Part shown: positions 1 to 13,145 of the stretch, piece after piece | How positions within the stretch are numbered: the stretch's first letter is position 1 | Layout of the letters: every line of letters starts with the position of its first letter | Assembly: GCF_963576545.1 (NCBI RefSeq) | Contig: NC_083658.1 | Coordinates: forward strand, 9,813,428 to 9,877,427 | DNA from: Limanda limanda | Taxonomy: Eukaryota > Chordata > Actinopteri > Pleuronectiformes > Pleuronectidae | Direction: 5' to 3' | DNA: 64,000 nucleotides | The notes under the pieces: generated by a model | Databases searched by the model: none | The model's input: only the letters and a program-made list of their open reading frames with translations | Told to the model about the DNA's origin: nothing | Translations under genes and position numbers: made by a program

Positions 1-1479
1 GGTCGGGCTCATAAATTGCTCAGTGTAATCAGCACTGCAGTGTCGCACACCAGTGTCCAGGGTGGGGGAATATGAAAGAGGCGATAATGTGCGATGGGCA
101 AAGCAATCAGCATCCCTCACGGCCTCCACTGAGGATTGCTGCTGACAATTATCATTGCTTCATGGTTATAGTTTAACATCTTCTAATGGCTACTTTCTGC
201 AGGATAGTGCCCCACGTTGCAAAGTCTCAAACTGGTTTCGTGAGGACAGAGAACTTCAGTGTTCTCCACAGTCAGCAGATGGGAATCCAGTAGAAGCTTT
301 GTGATATGGAGGAGATTGGCAGCATGAATGTGCAGAGATGATGGGATGCAGTCACGTCAAGAAGGAGCACAACCACAGAGTGTCTTTGCTGTTGTATTGA
401 TTTGTCTTGTTTTGTAAATGAAATATATAGTAAATGCATTGTTTATGTGAAAAAGAAACATGCATGCGTTTAAGAAAACAGATTGGCTTTTATTTCTGGT
501 GAGAAAACTAAAGGCAAAAAGTTTAAGTAGACATTTATTTTTTTCAACAACTTGATATTGAACTTTGGGGCTCATGCAAGAACATTTTCATATTCCTCTC
601 ATTTTTTTTTCCTTTCAGTGAATTTGAAAGAACATGACACATGTAATATCAAGCAAATTAGTCTTACTTCAGCAAGTGTACGAATGACCTGCACAAACAC
701 AGTGAATGCCAGAAGTACTATTTAAGCAAACATGACAGGACTCTCTCTGTAGAAATGGCCGACTGACTAAAGCAGTGCCTGAACTGTTGTATAACCTGAG
801 GGTCACACTGGGTCATGGGAATAAATAAATAATGTTCTAATATGAAAATGGCAAAAAAAACCCTGTTATAGCTTGAGGCCCATTGTCTCAGTGGGTTTCA
901 GGCTCTATATAAAGCCATCTCTTCTGACTTTAAAGAGTGTTCCACACTGACTGCGGGTGAAAACCAAAGTAACACTGTTGACGTATTTATTACCAAGTTT
1001 GAACTCAATAATGTGACAGCTAATTAGAGAGAACATTTCCCTCTTTCCCCATTCTGCCGTTATCAACAAGGTTTTCAGGTCAAACTCAGTTTTACATTCC
1101 CATCAGCCCCGCTGACACGCATGCACACACAAATGGTTTCTTCTGTTGGCAACGTATCCGCTTGCAGAGTAAAACTGAATCGCGTCAAGCCAAATGTCAT
1201 TTTCTTTAAAGAAAACCACAATGCTGTGCGGCGGTTTGACTTTTACAAAATGGTGATCTGACCTTTTCAGGTCAGCTTCCACAGGAGAATAGAAAATAAG
1301 TGAGAAAAAGGGCATCTGCATTCCGCTCAGTGCGCCAGAGAGACTGTCATGATCGTCCCCTGTGCCCCTGTCTCCACGCTCACTGCTCCCATGTTCCTCC
1401 CCTCTTCTCCCCAGTCCTCCCTCTTGCTACCCACCAGATGTCCACCATCACCTGGGGACATCTGGACAGCACTCAACTA

Positions 1480-1482
<3 letters not shown>

Positions 1483-1533
<51 letters not shown>
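1483..1533. repeat. (CA)n microsatellite
   Basis: Uninterrupted CA dinucleotide tract of about 25 units. The reading frames across it are low-complexity His/Thr or Val/Cys runs and are not genes. Confidence 0.95.
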
Positions 1534-1537
<4 letters not shown>

Positions 1538-3202
1538 GTATCTCACTTTCTGTGCCTGTACTACCAGCCCTTTGTGAGATTGTCTGTTTTTCGTCCCATG
1601 TTATGCTCCTTGGTGCCACTTGTGCAATCCAATTCTCTCTTCCTTCCTGCCTGTCTTCTCCCCCCCTCCGAGTAACACCCCACCTACCTGCAAGTCTGCT
1701 TTTCTTACTTAAAATTGTGCTGCCTCGTGTCTTTATATGGGTCCTCCTCTGCTGCACTGCTTCCACTGGCTAATTGTAACATAGAGCTGTTCTGCTCTGA
1801 CACAGTAATGTCAAAAACGCAGAGATGACTCTTGAACCTCATCTAAAAACGATCTCATTAGATTTGGGCTTTGGGCTGGGGAATGGAAAGGAGAGAACTC
1901 TACACTACAATACTGTCACTTTGTTACACTGACTATTAAAGAAGCACTGGCATCGTGTAAGCTGTCAATTGAAAAAGAAAAAAAAAAAACATTTATATGT
2001 ACAGTTAGCTTTACTTGTGCAGTGTTACCTTTTATTGTGTTGGTGACACAGGACAAGGAAAACAGAACTAGCTGTTTTTTTTACTGTGTGCCTTTCTGAG
2101 AGACTCGTGTTTTTCTGCTCTATGTGCCTCACAAGTGAGGTTTTATTTTGCTCTGAGAGATTGGATCTAAAACGCCTCCTCAATGTGTCTTGGTCAAGTT
2201 CACACCTGAAATCAAGCTGGGCCTGCTTTGAAGAAGACTCATAGCTGGAACTGAATGTCAGAGAGACACAGTGGTTTGAAAGGATGGTTTTGCATACTTT
2301 CAGACCGCTTGAAGTCTGAGCGAAAAGATTAGATCCTGCCTCCTAACACATGCTTAAAAGAAACTGTCCAATAGAAAACAAGTCCATACATCACCTGCAC
2401 AACCAACTTATTTCAACCCTTACGTTTTAAGGTGGACAAAGAAATAATGACAGGAAGCAACAGCCTCTATTTGCTTTACAATAGTCTGCTTTCATAGTGA
2501 TTTTGTGTCAGATCTGTACATTTCTGTATCACTTTAAGCACAACACAAACCTGAACTGAATGCCACCAGATAACACAAACTGGAATAGCACAAAGTCTCA
2601 ATATTTGTCTGTCACACACAAAAACATCTTTTAATTTGCCAATGAACGCTGCAAAAGAGATTTAAAGTGGTTGAGGAGATTCTGGAATGAGTCAGTAAAA
2701 CCTTTTTCTCATTTTCACCAGATAAAAAACAAAACTGGTGCATCCATAAAATCGGATCAGCGCTCCCTCTCTGGATTTTCAATTCGCATTGCAACTGCAA
2801 GGATGACTCCTTAAAATGGGTTTCACAAACAGCATGTGGGCAGAGAAGATATTAAACGAGAGGCATAGAGGCAGGCGGCAGAACTCACTGACATGGTAAC
2901 ATTAAATAATGACATTGATGTATAGTGAGGATGCCTCTCCGGTTGAATGCCACTGAGAAATAACACAATGACGTTGAATAGACCAAATGGAACAAGACTT
3001 GGTTTGTATCTGAATGCCAAATTTAATTGGTGCAGATCCAACATAGTGTTTGTAAAAGTATGCATTCTATTTATATTTTTTCTTATTTCAGTAAGCCAAG
3101 CTCTGGTGGTTTTTGGAATTAATTTCAGACTATTCAAAGAGTCTTGTTAAGGAAATTGTGGACGAATCATATCCAACAAGGAAACCCACCATCTACATAC
3201 TT

Positions 3203-3400
3203 CTCCCTATATTCACAAATCACAATTTGCCTCATAGATCTTAACAAGGTGCAACATCCTCTACCTTAACTAGAGTCAGGAAAACTACCAAAGGACGGAC
3301 AGAAGTGTAAAAGATGTCATGTGTAACAGAGCACATCAACAAAACACTATATTTACAACATTAATGAGAAAAGACTGACGGAAATATAGAGATGTATCAA
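3203..3400. repeat. Teleost SINE-like dispersed repeat, copy 1
   Basis: Contains the blocks CATATTCACAAATC, CTTAACAAGGTGCAACA and GGACGGACAGAAGTG. The first two also occur, diverged, near 17020 and 43590, so the family has at least three copies in this window. I recognise it as a repeat common in percomorph fish; its exact class is not certain. Edges are approximate. Confidence 0.6.
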
Positions 3401-4475
3401 TGTTTAAAGTATTGGAAGTAGAAACTCTTAATGCTTCTAATAACTGTTGCCAGACATTAAGTTATCAGTTCAGTTCACCATTAAAAGTTCAACTCTATTA
3501 ATCTGTTTGATTCTGACCTCTGTCACACATTTACTTATTAGTGCCTCATATAGTAAGTTGGCTACAGACAGTTAACTACACATAAGTATTTATTAATCTC
3601 TAAGTTCAAGTATCAAGGGTTTACTGCTTGGGGGTTTCCTGATTGAAATCAACACTGTGATGTGTCTGATGCAATTAATTTATTGTGCACTGTCCCTGGT
3701 TGAAAAAACGATAAAGAGAAGAATAAAAGAGGGATATGTCTCTTAAATTCAAAGTGTGTTAGAGGTTCTAGTATAGTGGAAGAAACAGATCTGAAAAATG
3801 TATGAGTGGGTTCACTTAGGAGGGGGAGCATCCCGTGTGCTCATGATGAACATTAATTATGGCTTCAATAGAAAGAATATCCTTTAAAATCCACTGATTC
3901 AAACAGTGACACAAAAGAAAATGGCTCCATCATATCATGAGATAACACAAAGTGAGCAAACACTTACTTCTATCAGTAAATGTGCTCTCATGTCTGAGGG
4001 AAGCTGTTAGAATTAATAACAAAAACACATTTCTCTCTGAACGGGGAGAAGCAGCACTTCAACAGATAAAAGTATTTTTCTTTTTCATTTTGAAGTCTTT
4101 TGGCCAGATTTCTGATAACATTCATGATCCAATGAGGAGGAATGTGAGCATCGGGTGTGAGCTCATGAACTTTTCTGCAAACTTGGCGTGCTTCCCCCAA
4201 GGAGTTTAACACAAGGTGTTTCAGAATGTAGCAAACAGATGGAGGTTTCATGTAAAGTAGGATGTGGCTCTATGAATAAATCATTAGCATAACCAACCTA
4301 ATGACAGTATAGCCAGTTAATGCATTTTAGGGTTGTACTGAACACTGTTAGGCTATTTGTTTGTTTATTGAGTCTAATTTTCCACAGCCAATACCCCACA
4401 CAACCCTCTCAGCTCTTTGTTTGTCACAAACACAACAAAACATTCTGCTCACTGTGTAATTTACCAGCTACCGTT

Positions 4476-4736
4476 TAAAGGTTCCATGTGTGGAATTTAG
4501 TGACATCTAGTGGTGACGTTGCATGTTGCAGCCGAATACGCCTCACCTCACCCTCCCCTTTCAAACATGAACGAGAAATTTTGGTGGCCTTCAGTGCTCA
4601 TCTAGGGTAAATTGAAATAATAATTTGTAGAATTGAGATAACCATACGCTCGGGAAAACATCACTAGGATTATTTTATCTTTAATTTCTGCCAATGGATT
4701 CCTTCTTCAAATAAATCGTACACACTGGACCTTTAA
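4476..4736. mobile_element. Non-autonomous TTAA-type MITE, complete
   Basis: The left end reads TTAA-AGGTTCCATGTGTGG (TTAA at 4476-4479) and the right end reads CACACTGGACCT-TTAA (TTAA at 4733-4736), giving short imperfect terminal inverted repeats around a 253-bp core at 4480-4732. The TTAA flanks match a piggyBac-type target duplication, although part of the TTAA could belong to the inverted repeat. The core has no coding capacity. The phrase TAGTGACATCTAGTGGTG inside it is typical of a MITE family abundant in fish. Confidence 0.72.
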
Positions 4737-7700
4737 CAGAGTCACAGTAGCAGCTTAGATGACGTGGCAGTGCCTTGGGTTGACTCACTGTGGAGAATAA
4801 CAAGCCTGACATTTATACTTCCTAAGCGTTATCATAAAGCGTCATCACGTACACTGGGAGTTTTGAGCCGACTGATTATTGATATTTCTCTGTGTCAAGA
4901 AACTCTATCAGATCACAAGTTTTCTTTGTTTCACCCCTCGGAGGAAAATAACTGCATTTCCCTGCATTCAGCCCTCCACAGTAACCAATCCTTTCGGGTG
5001 CTTTGTATCGAAGGTTTTCTAGAGTGACACCTCGGCAATTGCTGAGAGATTACCCACCCCATGCCCTCAACCCTCCCCAGCGACCGTTGCTTGCTTATTT
5101 GTTGGTAGAAAGCATTAATTGGTGGACATCAGGTTTTTTTTATTTTTTACTCAAGGCTAATATGAGGCAGCTATCTGATACAGTCTAACCACCACTTATT
5201 TCCCAGCAGAGCCCCCAATTCAAAACTGTCCGGTAGACCAAAGCTACTGCAGGCCAGTGTGGGAATTAAGGCAACTGTGCTGCAGTGATAAAATATAAAG
5301 TCTTATCGTATTCCAGGGAGTAGCCTCAGAAATTCTAACCTTGCAATTATCTTAAGGTGTCAAAAACCATATTCTGTCTCAATTTAACAATCAGATAGTA
5401 TTGGAGAGCGGCACAGCCTCACCTCTCAACCTGCGCTGCAGAGTAAATTAAATATACAAGTTGTAAACTCAAGGAACTCCGTGTAAACTTTTGTAAGTTA
5501 CTAAATAATAACAGTCAGAGAGGGGGGGTGTCAGAATGGCAGCAGTGCCTTGGGATGCTGCCAGTAGTTTAAGAGAGAAACCCTCAGAGTTTTAAATTGA
5601 ATCCTCTTCCTACATATTCCACACACATCTGTCTCCCTGTTTCTCTGTATGTGGGATGCTTCTCAAAATATTTGTCTCACACAAGTGAGCAGTTATGAAG
5701 CAAATCCAGTAAAATTTTATGGAAAACATTTACTCTGAAAATCTTCATTGCAAATATACGGAAGCTCTTCCGTACAAATAAACCATGTAGGATGAACACA
5801 AAGTTTTCTAACTTCACTCTGCACCACAGACTGTTATAGGAAGCTGACACTAATTGTCAAACTGTTGAGGAGGAAACAGGTTATTCCGAACAGGCAGGTT
5901 TTAGAATGACCACTGCACTAATAAATTAAAAATACGAGGTAGAGTTGGTATGATTATCATTAGTTAATGAGAGAAAACACTTCTATCCATTGTTTTAACG
6001 TCAGAAATATATATGTATTTATCAGTATCTGATAATAAAGTACATTTTAAGTATGCTTTAAGTTGAGATTTCTAATTTACATGTTGTCTCCTGAATTGTG
6101 AAGACACAATAAGAAACTCTGAAAGCTGGCAGAGGAGCAGGACAGTTAGGATGTGTCCACTGAACATTAAAACTGCAGACTGCAATTGGTTGTTTTATCC
6201 ATGACATTTCCACAACCATAACTCTAGACGTATTATTGTAACCATGACGACAAGGTAACACTAACACGAACATTAAGTGAGCTGTTATTTTGAATTGAAT
6301 TAAAGGATTATACAGGGCAGGTCATTTAATTTAAGGGCGCAGTTGTGATTCTATAGTTGTATGGGGTCAGTTGTGTGTGAATGTGGGCACTTTCTCTTCC
6401 ACACTCGTGTACACTTACACATCTGTGCAAAACTGATTTTTTTTGCGAATATAAATCTCAACCCCAAAAATTGTTGAAATATAAAGGGGAAAAAAGGACA
6501 ATCACTGGTATAACTGTCATTTAACAGTGATACACCTCTATATTTATGTTAGATTTTGTCTTTTTTTCATGAATGTTATTTTGTTGACATGGTCTGTTAC
6601 ACATGACATCAAAAGCACTTCTGTCTATCCTGGGAGAGGGATCATTCACATGCAACTCTCTCTGAGATTTTCTGCGTTTTTTTCCCTGTTAAATCAAAAA
6701 TTACCTCTTCGGTAGTTTTCCTTACTCTTTGTGAGGGTTAAGGGAAGATGGCGATGTTTGGGAATATGGGCTGTATAATTCAATTTTGTTTAATTTTATT
6801 ATTGATCCATTGATTGATTGCTGTGTGGTGTGATACTGTGTTTGAACGTAAAAGGTAATTCAAAGATGTCTTTAGCCTTTATGACAAGGCCTCATCCTGA
6901 GGCTACAACCAAAGGCCGATTGCATCACAGTGGTAATGAGACTGTCCAATTTCAAAGGAGTCTTCAAATGCAGCTGAGACGTGCTTCTTTTTCAGAGGAA
7001 CGATGGATCCAATGCAAGGCACGGTCTTCCTTAGTCTACATGAACTAGACAGCTCCTTTTATAGGATGTTTTGTTGTATTCCATTGGGTGTAGTTGTTGT
7101 CTGCTGGTCAATGGTCAACTCATCAGTGAAGAAAGTGTTCAGGAGCCCTTTGATGTCTCATGCTGAAATATTAATAGAAGTTTGGCCAAGGAGAAAATCT
7201 GAATTCATCAAACAACAACTGTGCATGAAGTTCGCTTTCCTGCACTCTGACTTTAAACCCCTACAGATCATTTAATCTATGGGTCTGCTAGTTCCTAAAC
7301 AATTAAATGTATTTGCTAGTTCTGGAGACGGCATTGCCTGCCTACGCAGTCTCTCATATGTGGAGTCTAGGGAGTGAAGCCTTTGACCTTTTCCAAGCTC
7401 TCCCACTTCCCCAAACACAACAACCAGTTGCACTATGCCCCATAGAGAGGAAAATACCATAACAATAATCACCGAATGTATATACATGTGAGTGTACACA
7501 TACATACATTATAGAGGAGACAAAATAACTGGAACATTACGATTATTTAATCAAACTATTGTTTCTGGGATGAAGAACGAGCTGTCACATTCAAAGCGTT
7601 TTTATGCATTTTAACCAAATCTCAACAGATTTAATGAAACTACATCAGCACTTCAGATCGAATCAAAGGAACAGATGACGAATATTGCAGAAAACAGGCA

Positions 7701-8783
7701 AACAGTTGGTCTGATCAGAGTCTGAGTAATGCTGAGTGAGGAATTGATCTATGAACATGCTCGGTGTATGCATTTCAATAAGCTCAGTAATGTGCTCTTT
7801 GTGTTTACGGCCACTTGTTGTAGCTAATTATGCAGGCATCCCCTGCTCAGCATTTCCAAGCCGACTGTGATCAATGGAATTATCAGGAGAACATCCCACT
7901 TTGACCGGAGGGCCAAACAAAACAGTGGAATGGCTAATGTCAGTCTATGGATGTCTCTCTTGGTATTGATCGTTCTTTGCACACTTTGCTCTGAGGGGAC
8001 TCGGGCACACGCTCTCAAGCTGTGATTTAAAAAAAAAAACAGAATGCCTTGCAGCCGCCTGTTTATAATCAGTTTATATGTTGTTCAAATTAGTCAGGAC
8101 ATGGCATCTGTCTCCTTAGAGACTTGCCTGCCCTGCAGCGTACAAGCATGAAATGTCGTTATGTGTGTTATGTGTAATGCGGGGGGGAAAAGGGTCCCCC
8201 AGTGAAAATTAAACAAGGCAGAGAAATGTGACAGCGGCAGATTGGAGACAAAACATGACGTACTACTCGGGTTTATTTTAAATAAGATTTGGCCGGCTCA
8301 GACGGCAGCTACATGCTGAGGGAGAACAAATAACGCCACCATGCAATTGTTAGAAATCTCACCTATAGTGAGGCAAATCTTCAAAATGACAAGGTGGTTA
8401 GATTTTCAGGAGGCAAACCTCTCGGCCCTGAAATGACTATTGGATTTTTGGGGATCAACACCAGTGGAGGAGAATCCTGTCATTGTAAGGCAAATCCAAG
8501 AGGAAAAAAGATACATGGTCTCAAAAGACACTGAAAGATAGCTCATTGTGAAAGGAACAGTTCACCTACAATCTAAAAAATTCTGTTCACTTGTTATGGA
8601 AAATTGTGTAATTTGCTGCAGTAGATTTAAAACGTGATGGTGCAGCCACTTGCTGCATGTGGATGATTGCATCAATAATTACTTCTTTTGATATTTCGGT
8701 GAGCTGTTTGTTTCATAATCTGTGTGATATGAGAGGCCCTATGAGACATAATTCACACTTGGTTTCACAGACAGCATCTTGAT

Positions 8784-8785
<2 letters not shown>
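4737..8785. other. Intergenic DNA, no gene recognised
   Basis: Only short chance ORFs on both strands and AT-rich simple sequence. No recognisable protein motif, RNA gene or complete mobile element was found. Confidence 0.5.

Positions 8786-8854
<69 letters not shown>
8786..8854. repeat. (CA)n microsatellite
   Basis: Pure CA tract of about 34 units, followed to about 8990 by degenerate ACAC-rich sequence. A shorter (TG)n tract lies at 9418-9440. Confidence 0.95.
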
Positions 8855-8855
<1 letters not shown>

Positions 8856-9417
8856 AGTATACTGTAACACAATACCACTATACCCTCTTTCATACACCAT
8901 CATATACACTCTTATACACACTACTATACTCATGCACCACACAGACGCACGCCACTATAGTCTTACACACACTACTAAAGAGAGTACTAGAGAGTATGAT
9001 GTACTCACTCTCACATGAGTACTTGTGTTGTGTCATATTGATGAGGATGTTTTCTTACTTTGATTGTGTTATGTCCACTTGCATGTGTTTTCTTACGTTG
9101 CAGTGTGTTGAGCTCTCAGGGCCACCGTATAAAGTACTATGCAGTTATGAAGCATTTTTCGCTTCTGCAAAAATTTCAGCATAAAAACCTTTTTACAAAC
9201 AAATGAATGGATTCAGTCAATAGAAACGCTTCGAGATGTGACCAGGAAATGTTGCAAATATTTATGTTAGTGACATTTCGTCAATAGATAAACCTTGACA
9301 TGATTGAAATATCATATTTTCTGTCTATTCTGCTGAAAACCCCATGGAGCATGTAACAAAGTATGATGGTTGCCTACATGAAAGGGAGATCAATGGTGTT
9401 TGTGTAAGAGTGTACTG

Positions 9418-9440
9418 GTGTGTGTGTGTGTGTGTGTGTG
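9418..9440. repeat. (TG)n microsatellite
   Basis: About 11 perfect TG units, lying about 560 bp after the end of the CA tract at 8786-8854 and in the opposite dinucleotide orientation. Confidence 0.85.
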
Positions 9441-12400
9441 AGATTATGATGCTGTGTGTGAGAAGTATGAATCATATCTCATTGGGCCTGTCATAGTGTG
9501 AAGCAAGATGGCAGGCACCAATGTCAGGTCTCTCAAGTGATTTTATTACAGCACCCAATAGTGCAGCCATTTCCCCAGATTTCCTCCCAACAAACTGCAG
9601 ATGTTTGCACCTCTTCAGATAAGTTTGTTGGGTTTCATAAAAAGTTTTAAACCCAAAATTTTTATTATAATACAGTCACACTCATACAATTGTTTATACT
9701 CAAAAGTATTATAATGAATAGTTATTAGATGAGTAGCCAACAATAAAAATGATGGTCGGCCCTTTATCTATAAACTGACCTTGGGTACTGCTTGGAAAGA
9801 GAAGGGAGTATCTGTGGAATTAGACAAGCACTATTCTCCTGTACAGATATAATGTAATATACAATATACATTATATATAGTGGCGTATAGAGTAATGTGT
9901 GAGGATATTCAAAAAGTCCTCAACATGCCTGGTTTCATGAGTTTGGCCCCTCAAAAATGTGAGTCTTTGGGGTGGAAAAAAAATATCCGAATGTCTAGAA
10001 TTACAATAGGGTCTTAGCAGCTGTCAATGCTTGGTGCTAAAATATTAAAATGTATATCTCCAAAGGAAAGAAAGACAAAAGATCTGGACATTTCCTCTCT
10101 ATATGTGAGTGTAACAAGTAGTGAGCGCAGTTCTTTAAGAGCAAGTGTGAAGTGTAAAATAGAAACGGCTCATATGAAGCCTGAGTTTAGTTATTGATTG
10201 GATTTGTAAGGAGAGCCTGGAGCTTTCGCTGTAGTGGAATGTAACGTCATATGGGCACGGAACAAAGGCAAGATGAGAATGTGTTTCAGGGCTAATAACG
10301 ATACAAAAGCCCCGCTGTCTTTTTCTACCAATTCAGAGATGGATTTTCAGCTTTATTTTTGGAGCACAGGATAAATATTTAATCAGTCTGAAAACCCACA
10401 GTGTGAGGATACAGCCTTGTAACCAGTTTAAAGGTTCGGCAAGAATCGCAATAATTCATGGCCGTCCTATTTGATGTTTTGTAATTCTATCAGTAAAAGA
10501 AGGGACATTCTGTGACTCTAACTTTTTGGTTTTCTTTTTTATAATTCTTAAAGTTTCACTTGATATCGTCACAGCTTGTTTTGATCAAGACCAAAACATG
10601 GTAATCCAGGTTGAATGTAATCTGTCCTCTATGCAGACATGCAATTAGACATTAAAAAGTGGAAAGCAATGTCTTATCTCAGCTGTCAATCATGACATTT
10701 CACGCTAAAATCAAATAACTGAGGGGTAGGACAAGACAAGCATGTTGCTTCTTCTGCTCTCTGAAATGAAATGTCAATCTATGTTAATTTATGTTGCTAA
10801 TACTTTTGTTTTTTTCTTCTATTTATGGTGCTGATTGTCTATTTTGTGATTCTTTTCGGCACATTTATTTTGCATTATCTTTTAAAAACATTTGAAATAA
10901 ACTAATTCAAAACCAGGCTTATTTGGCAAATTACAGACAAGACAAACAAAAACACAACAAAAAACTCTCCAAAGGCTTTTTACACTCATCTCTGTCAGAA
11001 TTGCCAAAAACAAAAAATAGTCGATGAAATGCATAGAAATTAATTACTATTAATTAATTATGGTGTGAGCAGTAGAGGAGCCAAATTGGAGCAGGATGGA
11101 GATCAGGCAAAGCTCCAACCTAAAAATTGTCCTCACGCTCCTCTCACGCTCTGTTGCACACTATCTGCACCCTCATTACCTACATGCATACATCTACATG
11201 GTCGGATGGAGCAATTTAATCACAGACGCTCATGCCTGTACACACACACACAAACACACCCAACACACAAACACATGCTTATGAATTAGCAAGGTTGGCA
11301 AAAAGTAGCCGACAGAGGCCTTCAGCTTGTGAGATGACCCTCACAAGTTGTTTTGTACGTTGTTATTCTGCCAGCTCGGGCGTATTTGTATATTGCGTAT
11401 TGGATGTACCGGGTGAACACAGTGTAAAGCATCTTGAGTCCCTCAGGGGTAGAGATGATGAAGGTCATAAGAAGGAATGTTATCCACACTGAGGCTTACA
11501 AACAAAACTGTGTAATGTTTTTCATTGTCCCATGTCCACATAGAGTAGAGGACTCGGAATGCCACTGGCCTCTTGTAGTTGGAGGTGAAGTTGTCCAATT
11601 ACAGGAAGACCGAAAAACTTTTAGCTCCTTTCCTTTCAAGTAAACTTGTCCCATTGCAGAAAGCGATTGAGTTTCGACTGGGCCCTAAATGTGATATGGA
11701 ACACAGTTTTTTTTTCTCCTTCTTTCTTCCTCCGCGGCCTCAGCATCCGCTCCAAGAATCTCAATCACTGTTTTCCCTCCATCCTCCTCCTGAAGTGAAG
11801 GATATCCAATTTTCCCTTCCTTAAATAGTTTGTCCTTCATTTTCCCGAGGAGACACAGTGAGATTTCAAAAAGTGCCCGAGACGACGAGCTACTGCTTAT
11901 TCCTGTGATCGAATGTTTGCTGTCACTTTACCCTGAGCTCAGTCTGTGTACAGTAATTCAATCACGACTGCTTGTTATGTATTAGAGAAGGAAAGCAACT
12001 TTCTTTGTTGTTTTGTCAGGAAACTAAACTTTAATTAGTCTCACAGGATCTGGGCTTTGCCACGAAATGCCTCTAACACCGCGCCAACATCATTATGAGT
12101 CATGTTCCGACGAGGTGAGTAATCCTCTTGTCCTCACACTCTGCTATGCAGATCTGCGGCGATATGACAGGTACATGTTTGCAGGGTGTTGATGTGATTT
12201 GTCCTAATGGCCTTTCAGCAAGCCGTCACCTCTCTCCTTTGTCATCTGTCACATCTGTTTCTGTTTTTTCCTCTCATCCTCACGCCCACGTATCCTTCCA
12301 TCGCACCCTCAGCCTCTCTGCTGTGCTTTTTTCGATTTCATTCGGATTTCTCCTCTCTCCTGCCTCGGCTCCACATTGAGGTCTCTCTTTTTTTTCCTCC

Positions 12401-12782
12401 GATCTACAGGAAGTATTTAATCTTTGAACAGATTTGCTTTATCTGCGTGACCTTGCAATGTCTTTCCAGCGGCACGTCGATGGGTTTGTGGAGGGAGGAG
12501 GGGGAGCGGGTTTGCTTTCTCCTCAATCTGCCCATAAAAAAAAAGCCTTTAGGCCTTTATCAGCTAGCCCGAGCCCTCAGAAGTGTAATTACTCCCCCCC
12601 GTTTACACACAAACATGGAAACATCGAGCCCACTCCTCGCAGTGGGTGTGACTCAGATAATGTTCCCTCCACCATTTTTCCCGAAAGTCCCTCTTGATTG
12701 AGACGTTACTCTGGATAATTAGTCTGATAGCAGAAATTGGACTTCTTCGTTTCCTTTATCCATGACTTTCACTGGGATGAGC
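9441..12782. other. Intergenic DNA, no gene recognised
   Basis: AT-rich up to about 11000, then more pyrimidine-rich to 12780. Reading frames at 11065-12701 are low-complexity Ser/Pro/Leu/His runs with no motif. No RNA gene or complete transposon was recognised. Confidence 0.45.
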
Positions 12783-12825
12783 CTCTCTCTCTCTCTCGCT
12801 CTTTCTCTCTCTCTCTCTCTCTCTG
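12783..12825. repeat. (CT)n microsatellite
   Basis: CT-rich tract with two small interruptions. On the opposite strand it gives runs of Arg-Glu that are not a gene. Confidence 0.9.
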
Positions 12826-12989
12826 GGGGAATAATGAAATCCCGGCTCAGGTTTAAATTTTGACCTCTGCTGGTAGCTGACCAATGTCGTCGGAGCAAGG
12901 AAAGTATTGCGTGCGGTGGTACATCTGTTCCCGTCCTTGCGTTGGTGGAAAAGTGACTCAGAATAAACAGACGAGGCCACATCACAGCA

Positions 12990-13145
12990 GATACTTTCAA
13001 TTCACTTTTATTTGTACAACACCAGTTCAGAACGTACATAGCCTACAAAGCACTCTACACTGTATGGAGGAGACTTTACAATAAATACAGTCAGCCAACA
13101 GTTCCAACAATGAGCAAACACTTGACGAGAGGGAGAGAGAGAGAG
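12990..13145. repeat. Teleost SINE-like dispersed repeat, second family
   Basis: Begins with TTCACTTTTATTTGTACAAC and contains ACAGTTCCAACAATGAGCAA, both characteristic of a repeat seen throughout percomorph genomes (TTTTATTTGTA near the start, ATGAGCAA near the end). It ends in a short GAGA-rich stretch. It is diverged, and its class is from recognition only. Confidence 0.55.

Larger units (their letters stand above)
1..4475. other. Intergenic DNA, no gene recognised
   Basis: AT-rich sequence with scattered short ORFs, none resembling a known protein family. It contains a (CA)n tract at 1483-1533 and a SINE-like remnant at about 3203-3400, listed separately. I see no convincing exon with matching splice signals. 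Confidence 0.6.

Noticed and set aside
1300..1773. 157-codon plus-strand ORF
   Set aside because: It is open because of the CA tract and pyrimidine-rich sequence; no motif, no splice or start support.
12207..12701. 164-codon plus-strand ORF
   Set aside because: Low-complexity pyrimidine-rich DNA; composition (Ser, Leu, Pro) follows the base bias and overlaps another open frame.
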